In this document: positions 50,453 to 58,044 of the stretch, piece after piece
Numbering within the stretch: position 1 is the stretch's first letter
Layout of the letters: every line of letters begins with the position of its first letter
Source of the DNA: JBFWVJ01 sp050246795
Lineage (GTDB): Bacteria; Patescibacteriota; Gracilibacteria; JAUYGZ01
Direction: 5' to 3'
DNA: 64,000 nucleotides
Assembly (NCBI GenBank): GCA_050246795.1
Contig: JBFWVJ010000001.1
Coordinates: 186,001-250,000 of the forward strand
Program-made: the position numbers and the translations under genes
The notes under the pieces: model-generated
What the model saw: only the letters and a program-made list of their open reading frames with translations
Databases searched by the model: none
Told to the model about the DNA's origin: nothing

Positions 50453-50525
50453 ATGGAAAAAGGAAAAATTAAAAATGCAAAAGAAGGGGAATTCTTTTAG
50501 ACTATACCTGATTTTACTTGGAAAA

Positions 50526-51293
50526 ATGAATGGAGTCAGTAGCCCTTGGCACTTGGTGTGGGTTTTGGCCAAGACGGATTTCAAACTTCGATACCAGGGG
50601 TCGATACTGGGATTTTTTTGGGCTTTTATGAAGCCCGCGTTTTTATTTGCGGTATTGTACGGGGTTTTTTCGAATTTTTTTGCGGGCGAAGCACCCTATT
50701 TCGCGCTTCAGCTTCTTTTAGGGATCGTGTTTTGGAGTTTTTTCTCCGAAGGCACGACTTTGGGATTGGTGAGCTTGCAGAGTAAAGCTCATTTATTGAC
50801 GAATATTTCGTTTCCTCGCTGGGTGGTGGTGGTGGCTTCGGTAGTTCAGTCGTTTATGTCGTTTCTCATTTATTTGTTCATCATCCTTGCCGTCGTTTTC
50901 TTTTCGCCGATTGTGTTGTCGATCTGGCAGGTGGGCTTGATGATGCTGTATCTCTTTTTGCTTTTGACCTTGGTTCTGGGATTTTCTTTTTTTGCCGCGC
51001 CATTTTTTTTGCGGTTTCGTGATCTGAATCAAATTTGGGAAGTGATGTTGATGGCGGGGTTCTATGCGGCTCCGATCATTTATCCGTTGTCGGCGCTTCC
51101 CAGCGGGCTTCAGTATTGGCTCTATTTAAACCCGATGACCTTTTTGATCGAACATGCACGAGGAGTGCTTTTCCTTGGCACGGCTTCGAGGTTGGATCAT
51201 CATCTCATTTACATGGTTTGTGTTCTACTTTTATTCGTATTTGGACTTTCGTTCTTCCGGAAGTACGAGAAGAGAGTTATTGAATTATTATGA
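50526..51293 (+). CDS. ABC-2 type polysaccharide exporter permease
   Basis: A 255-aa protein with six hydrophobic segments and the family N-terminus LAKTDFKLRYQGSILGFFWAFMKPAFLF. A central SFPRWVVVVASVVQSF and a closing NPMTFLIEHARGVLF are also present. It is the membrane half of a Wzm/TagG-type exporter for surface glycans. The ATG at 50526 fits the family. Another in-frame ATG at 50475 is possible but lies in AT-rich repeat-like sequence. Its stop overlaps the ATPase start (ATGA), showing tight coupling. Confidence 0.88.
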   Translation: MNGVSSPWHLVWVLAKTDFKLRYQGSILGFFWAFMKPAFLFAVLYGVFSNFFAGEAPYFALQLLLGIVFWSFFSEGTTLGLVSLQSKAHLLTNISFPRWVVVVASVVQSFMSFLIYLFIILAVVFFSPIVLSIWQVGLMMLYLFLLLTLVLGFSFFAAPFFLRFRDLNQIWEVMLMAGFYAAPIIYPLSALPSGLQYWLYLNPMTFLIEHARGVLFLGTASRLDHHLIYMVCVLLLFVFGLSFFRKYEKRVIELL

Positions 51294-51958
51294 TTTCAGT
51301 CCAAAATATTTCCAAGTCGTTCTTGATTCCTCATGAGCAGAAGAGATCTGTGAAGGGAAGTCTTTTTTCGCTTTTTAACACGAAGTATTACGAGCGCATT
51401 GAGGTGCTGAAGGATTTCTCTTTGTCGGTGGAGAAAGGAGAATTTTTGGGAATTATGGGGCCAAATGGCTCGGGCAAGTCCACTCTGCTCAGAATTTTGG
51501 CAGGGGTTTACGAGCCGGAAAGAGGCCAAGTGAAGATCGAGGGAAATGTTTCTTCTATCTTGGAATTGGGGGTTGGGTTTCATCCGGAGCTGACGGCCCG
51601 GGAGAATGTATTTTTGAACGGAACTCTGCTGGGAATTTCTCAGGCTCAATTACAAAAAAGGTTTGAACACATCATTCGCTTCGCCGATCTGGAAGCGTTT
51701 ATGGATACCCCATTGAAGCATTTTTCCAGTGGAATGGCCGCTCGTTTGGCCTTCGCCGTTGCGATCCAAGTCGAGGCGGATGTCTATCTGATGGATGAAG
51801 TACTGGCCGTGGGCGACGCGGAATTTCAAAAAAAATGTTTGCAAGTGTTTCGAGATTTCAAAAAGGAAGGAAAAACCTTGGTGTTTGTGTCTCATTCGCG
51901 TCAGTTGCTGGAGGCTGTTTGTGATCGGATCATCTGTCTGGGAAGGGATGGACAATAG
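51290..51958 (+). CDS. ABC-type polysaccharide exporter ATPase
   Basis: A 222-aa ATPase with Walker A GPNGSGKST, a Q-loop, the signature FSSGMAARLAF, Walker B DVYLMDEVLAVGD and an H-loop VSHS. The strand SILELGVGFHPELTARENVFLNG is the Wzt/TagH-family hallmark. It has no C-terminal carbohydrate-binding domain (about 220 aa, against about 400 in long Wzt). Export of an undecorated polymer chain or teichoic-type polymer is therefore more likely. It overlaps the permease gene by 4 bases. Confidence 0.93.
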   Translation: MISVQNISKSFLIPHEQKRSVKGSLFSLFNTKYYERIEVLKDFSLSVEKGEFLGIMGPNGSGKSTLLRILAGVYEPERGQVKIEGNVSSILELGVGFHPELTARENVFLNGTLLGISQAQLQKRFEHIIRFADLEAFMDTPLKHFSSGMAARLAFAVAIQVEADVYLMDEVLAVGDAEFQKKCLQVFRDFKKEGKTLVFVSHSRQLLEAVCDRIICLGRDGQ

Positions 51959-52011
51959 TCGAGAGTCGATAGACAATGGACGAGGTGTGCATTGTTTATC
52001 GTGATTGTTTT

Positions 52012-52866
52012 ATGATGCCTTATCTCGAACTTCTTCGGCCGCACCAGTGGATCAAGAATGTTTTCGTATTGATCCCGGTTGTTTTTTCCAGAAGCTTTTG
52101 GAACCCAGAATTGCTGCTCTTGAGCTTGATGGCCGTGGCTGTGTTTAGCCTGGCTTCCGGATCCGTTTACGTGCTGAATGATCTTTTTGATGCTGAAAAA
52201 GACCGTCTCCACCCAGATAAAAAATCACGACCACTGGCCTCTGGAAAAGTCTCACGGCGAGCGGGGTTCATCTATTGGATGATTCTGACGGTATTGAGCT
52301 TGGGGGCGGCTTCCATGCTTTCGTTCGCCTTTTTGATGGTTGTTCTCGGGTATCTGATGATGACGATGGCCTACAGTTTGTTTTTGAAACGAGTGATTTT
52401 CCTGGATGTTATTTTGATCGCTTTAGGGTTTGTTTTTCGTGTCCTGGGCGGTGGGATCGCGGTAGGAGTGATCGTCACCGACTGGACCATTGTCTTGGTG
52501 TTTCTCTTCACGTTGTTTTTGGCGATCAGCAAGCGCCGGCAAGAGATCAAAAACCTGGAGAAGAAATCCAAGCACACGCGCGAAGTTCTGACGAGGTACA
52601 CGATTGATTTGATCGATCAGTTGAGCGCGATCATTGTCCCCATCGTCATCACTTCGTATATTTTCTATACCTTTTCCGAGCGTCAGAATAATCCGTATTT
52701 TATTGCTACGATTCCGTTGATCGTTTACTGTTTTTTTCGGTACCTGTACCTTTTAAAAAATACGCCGTATGGAGAGTCTTCCCGAGATTACTTAGGGGGA
52801 GATCTTCAGCTGGTGGTGATGGGCGGGGTGTGGTTTTTGTTGGCGATGGCGGGATTGGGTACTTAA
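52012..52866 (+). CDS. UbiA-family decaprenyl-phosphate phosphoribosyltransferase-like enzyme
   Basis: This 284-aa membrane prenyltransferase has about nine helices. LRPHQWIKNVFV and the NDLFDAEKDRLHPDKKSRPLASG Asp-rich motif match mycobacterial Rv3806c-type enzymes, which transfer phosphoribose from PRPP to polyprenyl phosphate. A second Asp motif (VIFLDVILIALGFVFRVLGG) is present. The product, polyprenyl-phosphoribose, leads to arabinofuranose or ribose donors for wall glycans. I chose the ATG at 52012 since upstream residues are not family-like. An SDR gene follows that could act on the same lipid. Confidence 0.85.
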   Translation: MMPYLELLRPHQWIKNVFVLIPVVFSRSFWNPELLLLSLMAVAVFSLASGSVYVLNDLFDAEKDRLHPDKKSRPLASGKVSRRAGFIYWMILTVLSLGAASMLSFAFLMVVLGYLMMTMAYSLFLKRVIFLDVILIALGFVFRVLGGGIAVGVIVTDWTIVLVFLFTLFLAISKRRQEIKNLEKKSKHTREVLTRYTIDLIDQLSAIIVPIVITSYIFYTFSERQNNPYFIATIPLIVYCFFRYLYLLKNTPYGESSRDYLGGDLQLVVMGGVWFLLAMAGLGT

Positions 52867-52969
52867 ATTTTCAATGTTCAATGATCAATTTTCATTGAAT
52901 TCTCAATTCACAATGATTCAATGAAATCTTGAAAATTGATTGGAAATTAAAAATTGTAAATTGAAAATT
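52867..52969. repeat. CAATTTTC/GAAAATTG repeats in inverted arrangement
   Basis: AATTTTCAATGTTCAATGA-type units (left) face GAAAATTGATTGGAAATTA-type units (right), which together can form a long AU hairpin. The block spans the whole gap before the SDR gene. Its last bases extend that ORF upstream artificially. Confidence 0.8.
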
Positions 52970-54034
52970 ATGCATCAGGATCTCACAGGAAAAACGTATC
53001 TCATTACTGGCGGCAGTGGCTTCCTTGGCTGCCATTTAGCCGAAGAGCTGCTCAAGCGTGGAGCGAAGGTCCGATCGCTGGACATTGCTCCTTTGGAGGA
53101 GCCGGGATTGATCGGACAGGTGGACGCGATACTTGGTGATGTGCGGGATGGAGCAGCCGTGGTGAAAGCTTTGCAGGGTGTGGATCGAGTGGTCCATGCG
53201 GCGGCAGCCTTGCCGTTGGCGAGCAAAGAAGAAATTTTTTCGACGAATGTGGAAGGGACTCGGATTCTCTTCGATCAAGTTCGAAAAGGGGATAAGGCCC
53301 GAGCGGTGCATATTTCTTCGACGGCTGTGTATGGCGTTCCAAAAAAACATCCGATTGAAGAGTCTGATCAGAAGCATGGAGTGGGAGCTTATGGCGAGAG
53401 CAAGGTGCTGGCGGAAGGATTGATTCAGGATTTTCGAAAAGATGGGAGCGTTATTTCCGTCATTCGTCCGAAGACCTTTATTGGCACGGGTCGTTTGGGA
53501 GTGTTTCAAATCCTCTTCGACTGGGTCCAAAAAGGCGCGCGCATTCCGGTGATCGGTTCAGGCTTGAATCGCTATCAGCTGCTGGAGGTAAAGGACTTGG
53601 TCGAAGCGATTCTCTTAGCTGCGGAAGCAGACGAAGAGGTTGCGAACGATACCTTTAATGTCGGCGCGAAGCAGTTCGCGACGGTCCGAGAAGATCTTGG
53701 AGCCCTCTGTGAAGCTGCTGGGAATGGCTCGAAAATCCTGCCGACGCCGGCAATGCCGGTCAAGCTGGTGCTGAGAGCTCTTGAAAAGATGAGGTTGTCG
53801 CCTTTGTACCAGTGGGTGTATGACACGGCGGACAAGGACTCGTTTGTTTCCACGGATAAAATAGAACAGGCTTTAGGTTGGCAGCCGAGGTATTCCAACG
53901 CGGATACGCTGGTGAATACGTATCATTGGTATGAGAATGAATATGAAGAGTACCAAGGGGAATACGGCACGAGCCATAAAGTGGCATGGCAGCAGGGAGC
54001 GTTGGGAGTGGTGAGGAAGATTTTGGGAGGGTAA
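52970..54034 (+). CDS. NAD-dependent sugar epimerase/dehydratase (extended SDR)
   Basis: A 354-aa Rossmann enzyme with GGSGFLG near the start (NAD binding), LGDVRD (adenine contact), HISSTAVYG, and the catalytic YGESK pair (Tyr-x3-Lys) near residue 137. The C-terminal part ends with a GWQPRYSNADTLVNTYHWY pattern. It probably epimerises or dehydrates a nucleotide- or lipid-linked sugar. Next to a polyprenyl-phosphoribose synthase, a DprE2-like role on the pentose lipid is an attractive but untested idea. I chose the ATG at 52970. The ten residues before it derive from repeat DNA. Confidence 0.85.
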   Translation: MHQDLTGKTYLITGGSGFLGCHLAEELLKRGAKVRSLDIAPLEEPGLIGQVDAILGDVRDGAAVVKALQGVDRVVHAAAALPLASKEEIFSTNVEGTRILFDQVRKGDKARAVHISSTAVYGVPKKHPIEESDQKHGVGAYGESKVLAEGLIQDFRKDGSVISVIRPKTFIGTGRLGVFQILFDWVQKGARIPVIGSGLNRYQLLEVKDLVEAILLAAEADEEVANDTFNVGAKQFATVREDLGALCEAAGNGSKILPTPAMPVKLVLRALEKMRLSPLYQWVYDTADKDSFVSTDKIEQALGWQPRYSNADTLVNTYHWYENEYEEYQGEYGTSHKVAWQQGALGVVRKILGG

Positions 54035-54035
54035 G

Positions 54036-54089
54036 AACGTATAACGAATAACGTAAAACGCTTAAAGACTTCTTTTTTCGTTATACGTT
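54036..54089. terminator. Hairpin from inverted AACGTATAACGAA repeats between convergent genes
   Basis: A perfect 13-bp inverted repeat (AACGTATAACGAA 54036-54048 / TTCGTTATACGTT 54077-54089) lies between the SDR gene and the convergent 54102 gene. TCTTTTTTCG falls within it. It could end both transcripts, although there is no clean T tract after the stem. The arms are members of the dispersed AACG repeat family. Confidence 0.5.
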
Positions 54090-54101
54090 ATGCGTTGGGA
54101 T

Positions 54102-55268
54102 TTACTTATCCCATGGGTCTGGGATCTGGATTTTCAATTTCCAAATATTTTGAAAGAGTTCACGGAATTGGGTTTGGAGGGCTGAGAGTCGTTGTTGGAT
54201 TTCGGCCTCGTGATCGAGGATGCTTTTGATACGGGCGAAGACATGGTTTCTGAGGGATTCGGTGAAGATGCTGGGGAGGGTTTCCTTCTTTTCACGCTCT
54301 CTCCAGGCTTCGAAGTCTTCCGACACTTCTGCCATCATCTCTAGTAAAAACTCTTTTTCAAACAGCAATTGTTTGATTTCCTCGGCGTCAGCTTCCAGCT
54401 CGGAAATGGTTTTGTCGACCTTGAGGAGAGATGTTATATGCTCTTCATTCTCCTGAAAAAATCGTTGGTGCATTCGAGCTTGTCCGACGTTCCAGCGGAT
54501 ATGTAATTCATGGTAGGTGGATTGTAGAAGCCGATTGATGAGATCTTTGATTTCATGGATTGCTTCGAGAACGCTGAGGTGCAGTTGACTGTTTTCATCG
54601 ATCGAATGCTCTCGGATCGCTCGGGCTTTTTCTCCGATCGAGGAGCCAAGCTTTCTTCGGATATCGACCAAGGTAAGCGTTTTTGCTGATCGAATGCGTT
54701 CGTCTTCTTCAGTGAAGACTCCTTCCTGGAGATTTTTTAGCGTGGCTAGCCGCGGGTCTTGAAATGGTGAAATGAGAATATGTTCAGTTTTATCCCATTC
54801 GAAGATGCCGGAGTGATCGAGGTCGCTTGTCTCCGTGGTGGGTCCATTTTCTGCCGGCAGAGATGTGGTATCTTTTTCATCATCCTTTTCTTCATCGTTT
54901 TCGATGATCAGCGAATGATGGAATGCCTTTTGCGCTGTATCTACGACGACAGTAGTCGTCCCTTCGTCGGGTAAGGAATGATGGAGTTGGTGTTCTCGTG
55001 AGATCCTGGCGCTTGCGGCCTGATAGACGCTGGTTCCTAGTTCTTGAAGCCAGGGATCCGGTCGGGCTTGTAAAAGGCCGCCGATGGTTCTCATGGCGGT
55101 TCCTAAGTCTTCTTGAGTGAGCTTTCGATGATTGATGTGTCTCCAGAGTTGATCGAGGTCTTCTTCGGTGATGCTTCCTTTGCGTTCGAATTCATCAATC
55201 AAGGCGAACCACTCCCTTTCATGGGATGGGCTTTTTTCTAAGTCGGTCCAGGAAGATGGTGATTCCAT
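54102..55268 (-). CDS. Coiled-coil protein of unknown function
   Basis: A 388-aa soluble, acidic protein with no signal peptide. The N-terminal part has helical repeats (EERKGSITEEDLDQLW-like, LTQEDLGTAMRTIGGLL). A disordered Asp/Glu-rich linker follows (ENDEEKDDEKDTTS). The C-terminal half is long coiled coil (SELEADAEEIKQLLFEKEFLLEMM, DHEAEIQQRLSALQTQFRELF). It splits the polysaccharide locus on the opposite strand and matches no family I recognise. A TATATT at 55271-55276 is too close to the ATG to be a sure promoter. Confidence 0.65.
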   Translation of the reverse strand: MESPSSWTDLEKSPSHEREWFALIDEFERKGSITEEDLDQLWRHINHRKLTQEDLGTAMRTIGGLLQARPDPWLQELGTSVYQAASARISREHQLHHSLPDEGTTTVVVDTAQKAFHHSLIIENDEEKDDEKDTTSLPAENGPTTETSDLDHSGIFEWDKTEHILISPFQDPRLATLKNLQEGVFTEEDERIRSAKTLTLVDIRRKLGSSIGEKARAIREHSIDENSQLHLSVLEAIHEIKDLINRLLQSTYHELHIRWNVGQARMHQRFFQENEEHITSLLKVDKTISELEADAEEIKQLLFEKEFLLEMMAEVSEDFEAWREREKKETLPSIFTESLRNHVFARIKSILDHEAEIQQRLSALQTQFRELFQNIWKLKIQIPDPWDK

Positions 55269-55439
55269 ACAATATACTATGGTTTACCATCGTATCCCCC
55301 CGGAGGGGCGAATCAAGCAGCAGCTGTCGAAATTGCTCAACAAATCTTTTTTTGAACAGTTTATTACACGATCATTTTTTTATTCGTATAGGGAGGGTTC
55401 CTTTCCGTTATTTTTTCGGTTTTTGGATTAGGATAAGAT

Positions 55440-55500
55440 GGAGAACGTAAAACCCTTCGGCTCTGCTCAGGGTAAACTCCAAACGAATAACGTAAAATGT
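55440..55500. repeat. AACGTAAAAC repeats around a CTGCTCAGGGTAAAC core
   Basis: AACGTAAAACCC and AACGAATAACGTAAAATG units flank CTTCGGCTCTGCTCAGGG (about 55452-55469). This is the same compound layout as 49901-49959. The rest of the 55269-55502 gap shows nothing else I can name. Confidence 0.7.
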
Positions 55501-55502
55501 GA

Positions 55503-57644
55503 ATGCCTGAATTATTGTCGTCATTTTTGGTCTTTGTTGGGTTGCAGTTTTTGTTGTTCACGACGGCGAATACGCTGGTATGGAGGTATTTTGAGGCGGA
55601 AATTCGTGATGCGTTGGACTGGTTGGTGCTTTTTTTCTTGTGTGTTTTTTCGGAGATCTTGATCGTGCTCGGGGTCATTGGATTTTTGGGGATGCTGCAT
55701 TTACCGGCGATGATCATCGGCACGGTGCTGTGTTTTTTGTTGGGGGTGGTGCGATGGCCGGTGCTGGGGCATCGGTTTCAATTGGGTGGTTTGGGGGCTT
55801 GGAATAAGCTGCGACAACTTTTTTTTCGGGCTGGGAAAATCGATGGAGGAGACTGGGTATGGGGGATCTTTGGGTTTTTGGTGTTGTTTGGAGCGATTGA
55901 ACTCTTCAATGCTTTTGTGCAGTATCCCTGGGAGTATGACACCATCGCGTATCACATGCCGATCGTGGTGGAGTGGCTTCAGGCTGAATCCTTGTGGAAG
56001 GTGTTTTACGCGGTGTGGGGAGGACCGCTGGGGTATTATCCTTCTCATCATGAATTGCTTCTCAGCTGGCTCATCATCCCGTTTGGCAACGACTACCTCG
56101 CGAATCTTCTCAACTTCCCGATCATTGCGGTCATGGTGGTCGTCATTTACAAGATCCTTCGGGAAATGAATGTGGAAGCTTTTTTGGCCTGGATGGCGGG
56201 AGCTTTGGTCATGGTCATGCCGATTTTTTTGCGGCAGTTTGGGACGGGGCAGGTGGACTTGCTGATGGCCTTGGGGGTGTTGATTTCCTGGTATTATTTT
56301 TTGCGTACGCACAAGCGACGGGATGGGTTGCTGTTGATTCCCTTGCTTCTCAATATGGCCATCATGCTGGGGACGAAGTACCTCTCCATCATTTACATTA
56401 TTCCGATCGTCGTGGTGTTCTTTTTTCTTCACCAGTCCTGGAGAAAAACACATCGGTGGTGGTGGCTGTGGTTTTTGGTCATTTTGGGGACGCTTGGCAG
56501 TATGTGGTACTGGCGCAACCTCATCCTCACCGGTAATCCTTTGTTCCCGGCGAGCGTTCATCTCGGCAATTGGACGATTTTTGAAGGATACATGGGGCTG
56601 ACGGAGCGTATCCAGGAGCTGTCGATGTGGCATCGTGTGACCCAGAGTGGTGAATGGGGAGACTGGCTGCAGGCGATGATCCAAGAGACGGGTTGGCATA
56701 TGTATCTGGTGGTGTTTGCTTACGCCCTGCTCTTGATCGAGATGGTGTACAAACTCCTCTTCAGTGAGATGAAGCGCGGGGAAGGGAAGATCTATACGCT
56801 GATGCTGTTCTTCTTGCCGGCGTATTGGTACCTCTATTTTACCGCTCCCTACACCGCGAGCATGATGGAGCACAACGTGCGCTACGCGATGCCTTGGTTG
56901 ATGCTGTCGATGCTGATGGTGATCTATGTGGTGTACAAGTTGGGGACCGCGAAAAAAATGTTTGTGATCGGTCTGATGGGGATCATCTGGTGGCAGTTTT
57001 TGACGGAGGTGGTGGCTCAGAGGACGGGGGACCAGATGTTTTTGGATTTTACGGCGGTCACCCAGTACAAGGCTCTCTTTTTCTTGTTATTCCTGGTGTT
57101 TTTGACCAGCTGCTTGAGCTTTGAGGCCTGGAGACGGAGGTACTGGTGGAGGTATGGGGTAGGAGTGCTGGTCTTGGTCTTGAGTTATGCTTTTTTCATC
57201 CAAGCCATCGAGGTTCGTGCCGCGCATCGCGCGGAGTCCTGGCAGCAGAAGTATGCCTTTCCGATCATGAAGGTGTATGAGTGGATGGATGAGCACGTTC
57301 CAGAGGACGCGGTGATCGCGAATTCCCTCAACCCGCTGTACTACCCTTTGTATGGCAAAGCACTTACAAGAAAGGTGGGCTACATCAATATCAACGACTG
57401 TGGGTCATGCGACTATTTTTCTTATCATGAAAAGGGAATGTCTCTCCGAGACCAGGCGGATTATTCCTCCTGGAAGCAGAACTTAGCTGCTGCAAAGGTG
57501 GATTATATTGTCCTGGGGTATTCCATCAAAGACGGGTTGGAAGATGTGTATCCGTATGAATTGGATTGGGTGCGAGAGTACCCCGAGGATTTTGAATTGG
57601 TGTTTGAGGAGGAGGGGGTGGGGGTGTACCGCTTCAAGCGGTGA
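55503..57644 (+). CDS. GT-C-like membrane glycosyltransferase (713 aa)
   Basis: A large polytopic protein with about 13 hydrophobic segments and a C-terminal soluble domain of about 120 residues. The first large loop has a WEYDTIAYHMPIVVEWLQ segment. The acidic residue and aromatic cluster fit the catalytic loop of GT-C enzymes that use polyprenyl-phosphate sugars. A C-terminal DEHVPEDAVIANSLNPLYYPLYGK stretch is typical of ArnT/PMT-like proteins. It probably transfers a lipid-linked sugar onto an extracellular acceptor. The small EmrE-like and second GT-C gene follow closely. Confidence 0.75.
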   Translation: MPELLSSFLVFVGLQFLLFTTANTLVWRYFEAEIRDALDWLVLFFLCVFSEILIVLGVIGFLGMLHLPAMIIGTVLCFLLGVVRWPVLGHRFQLGGLGAWNKLRQLFFRAGKIDGGDWVWGIFGFLVLFGAIELFNAFVQYPWEYDTIAYHMPIVVEWLQAESLWKVFYAVWGGPLGYYPSHHELLLSWLIIPFGNDYLANLLNFPIIAVMVVVIYKILREMNVEAFLAWMAGALVMVMPIFLRQFGTGQVDLLMALGVLISWYYFLRTHKRRDGLLLIPLLLNMAIMLGTKYLSIIYIIPIVVVFFFLHQSWRKTHRWWWLWFLVILGTLGSMWYWRNLILTGNPLFPASVHLGNWTIFEGYMGLTERIQELSMWHRVTQSGEWGDWLQAMIQETGWHMYLVVFAYALLLIEMVYKLLFSEMKRGEGKIYTLMLFFLPAYWYLYFTAPYTASMMEHNVRYAMPWLMLSMLMVIYVVYKLGTAKKMFVIGLMGIIWWQFLTEVVAQRTGDQMFLDFTAVTQYKALFFLLFLVFLTSCLSFEAWRRRYWWRYGVGVLVLVLSYAFFIQAIEVRAAHRAESWQQKYAFPIMKVYEWMDEHVPEDAVIANSLNPLYYPLYGKALTRKVGYININDCGSCDYFSYHEKGMSLRDQADYSSWKQNLAAAKVDYIVLGYSIKDGLEDVYPYELDWVREYPEDFELVFEEEGVGVYRFKR

Positions 57645-57672
57645 ATTTTCAATTTTCAATGATCAATTTTCA
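57645..57672. repeat. CAATTTTCAATGATCAATTTTCAA repeat
   Basis: The whole 28-base gap between the GT-C gene and the next ATG is the CAATTTTC-type repeat. Confidence 0.75.
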
Positions 57673-58041
57673 ATGGTTTATTTCCAACTTTTTCTCGCCC
57701 TGACCTTCAATGCGGTCGCCAATATTTGTATCAAGCTCGGATCAAAGCAGATGGCACTGGATTTGAAACAGTTGATGTCGGAGCCCTTGATGCTCATCAA
57801 AAATGGATATCTTGTGGTGGGGCTTTGTTTTTTTGCTCTCGCTCTGGTGGTGTATTCCTTGGTGCTTTCGAAGATGAGCCTGAGCGTGGCGTATCCGATC
57901 ATGACGGGAGCGGGTTTTTTGATTGTGGTGGGGTTTTCAGTGCTGGTTTTGCGTGAGCAGCTTTTTTGGTGGCAGTGGTTGGGGATTGTTTCGATTGTTA
58001 TGGGCGTGATTCTCCTCAGCCAAGGCCCTCTTACTTCTTGA
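57673..58041 (+). CDS. Small four-helix EmrE/EamA-like transporter
   Basis: A 122-aa protein with four hydrophobic helices and SMR-type features: NAVANICIKLGSKQ in helix 1 and SVAYPIMTGAGFLIVVGFSVLVLREQL in helix 3-4. In polysaccharide loci such proteins (ArnE/F-like) flip lipid-linked sugars across the membrane. Next to two GT-C proteins that role is the best guess, though drug efflux is possible. I chose the ATG at 57673, since residues before it are frame-shifted reading of the upstream gene and repeat DNA. Confidence 0.8.
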   Translation: MVYFQLFLALTFNAVANICIKLGSKQMALDLKQLMSEPLMLIKNGYLVVGLCFFALALVVYSLVLSKMSLSVAYPIMTGAGFLIVVGFSVLVLREQLFWWQWLGIVSIVMGVILLSQGPLTS

Positions 58042-58044
58042 TCC

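Noticed and set aside
55701..56873. 390-codon minus-strand ORF opposite the GT-C gene
   Set aside because: His/Gln/Pro-rich shadow of a membrane protein with no family features.
57508..57672. N-terminal extension of the EmrE-like protein
   Set aside because: It overlaps the GT-C gene out of frame and then repeat DNA. The first helix begins after the ATG at 57673.
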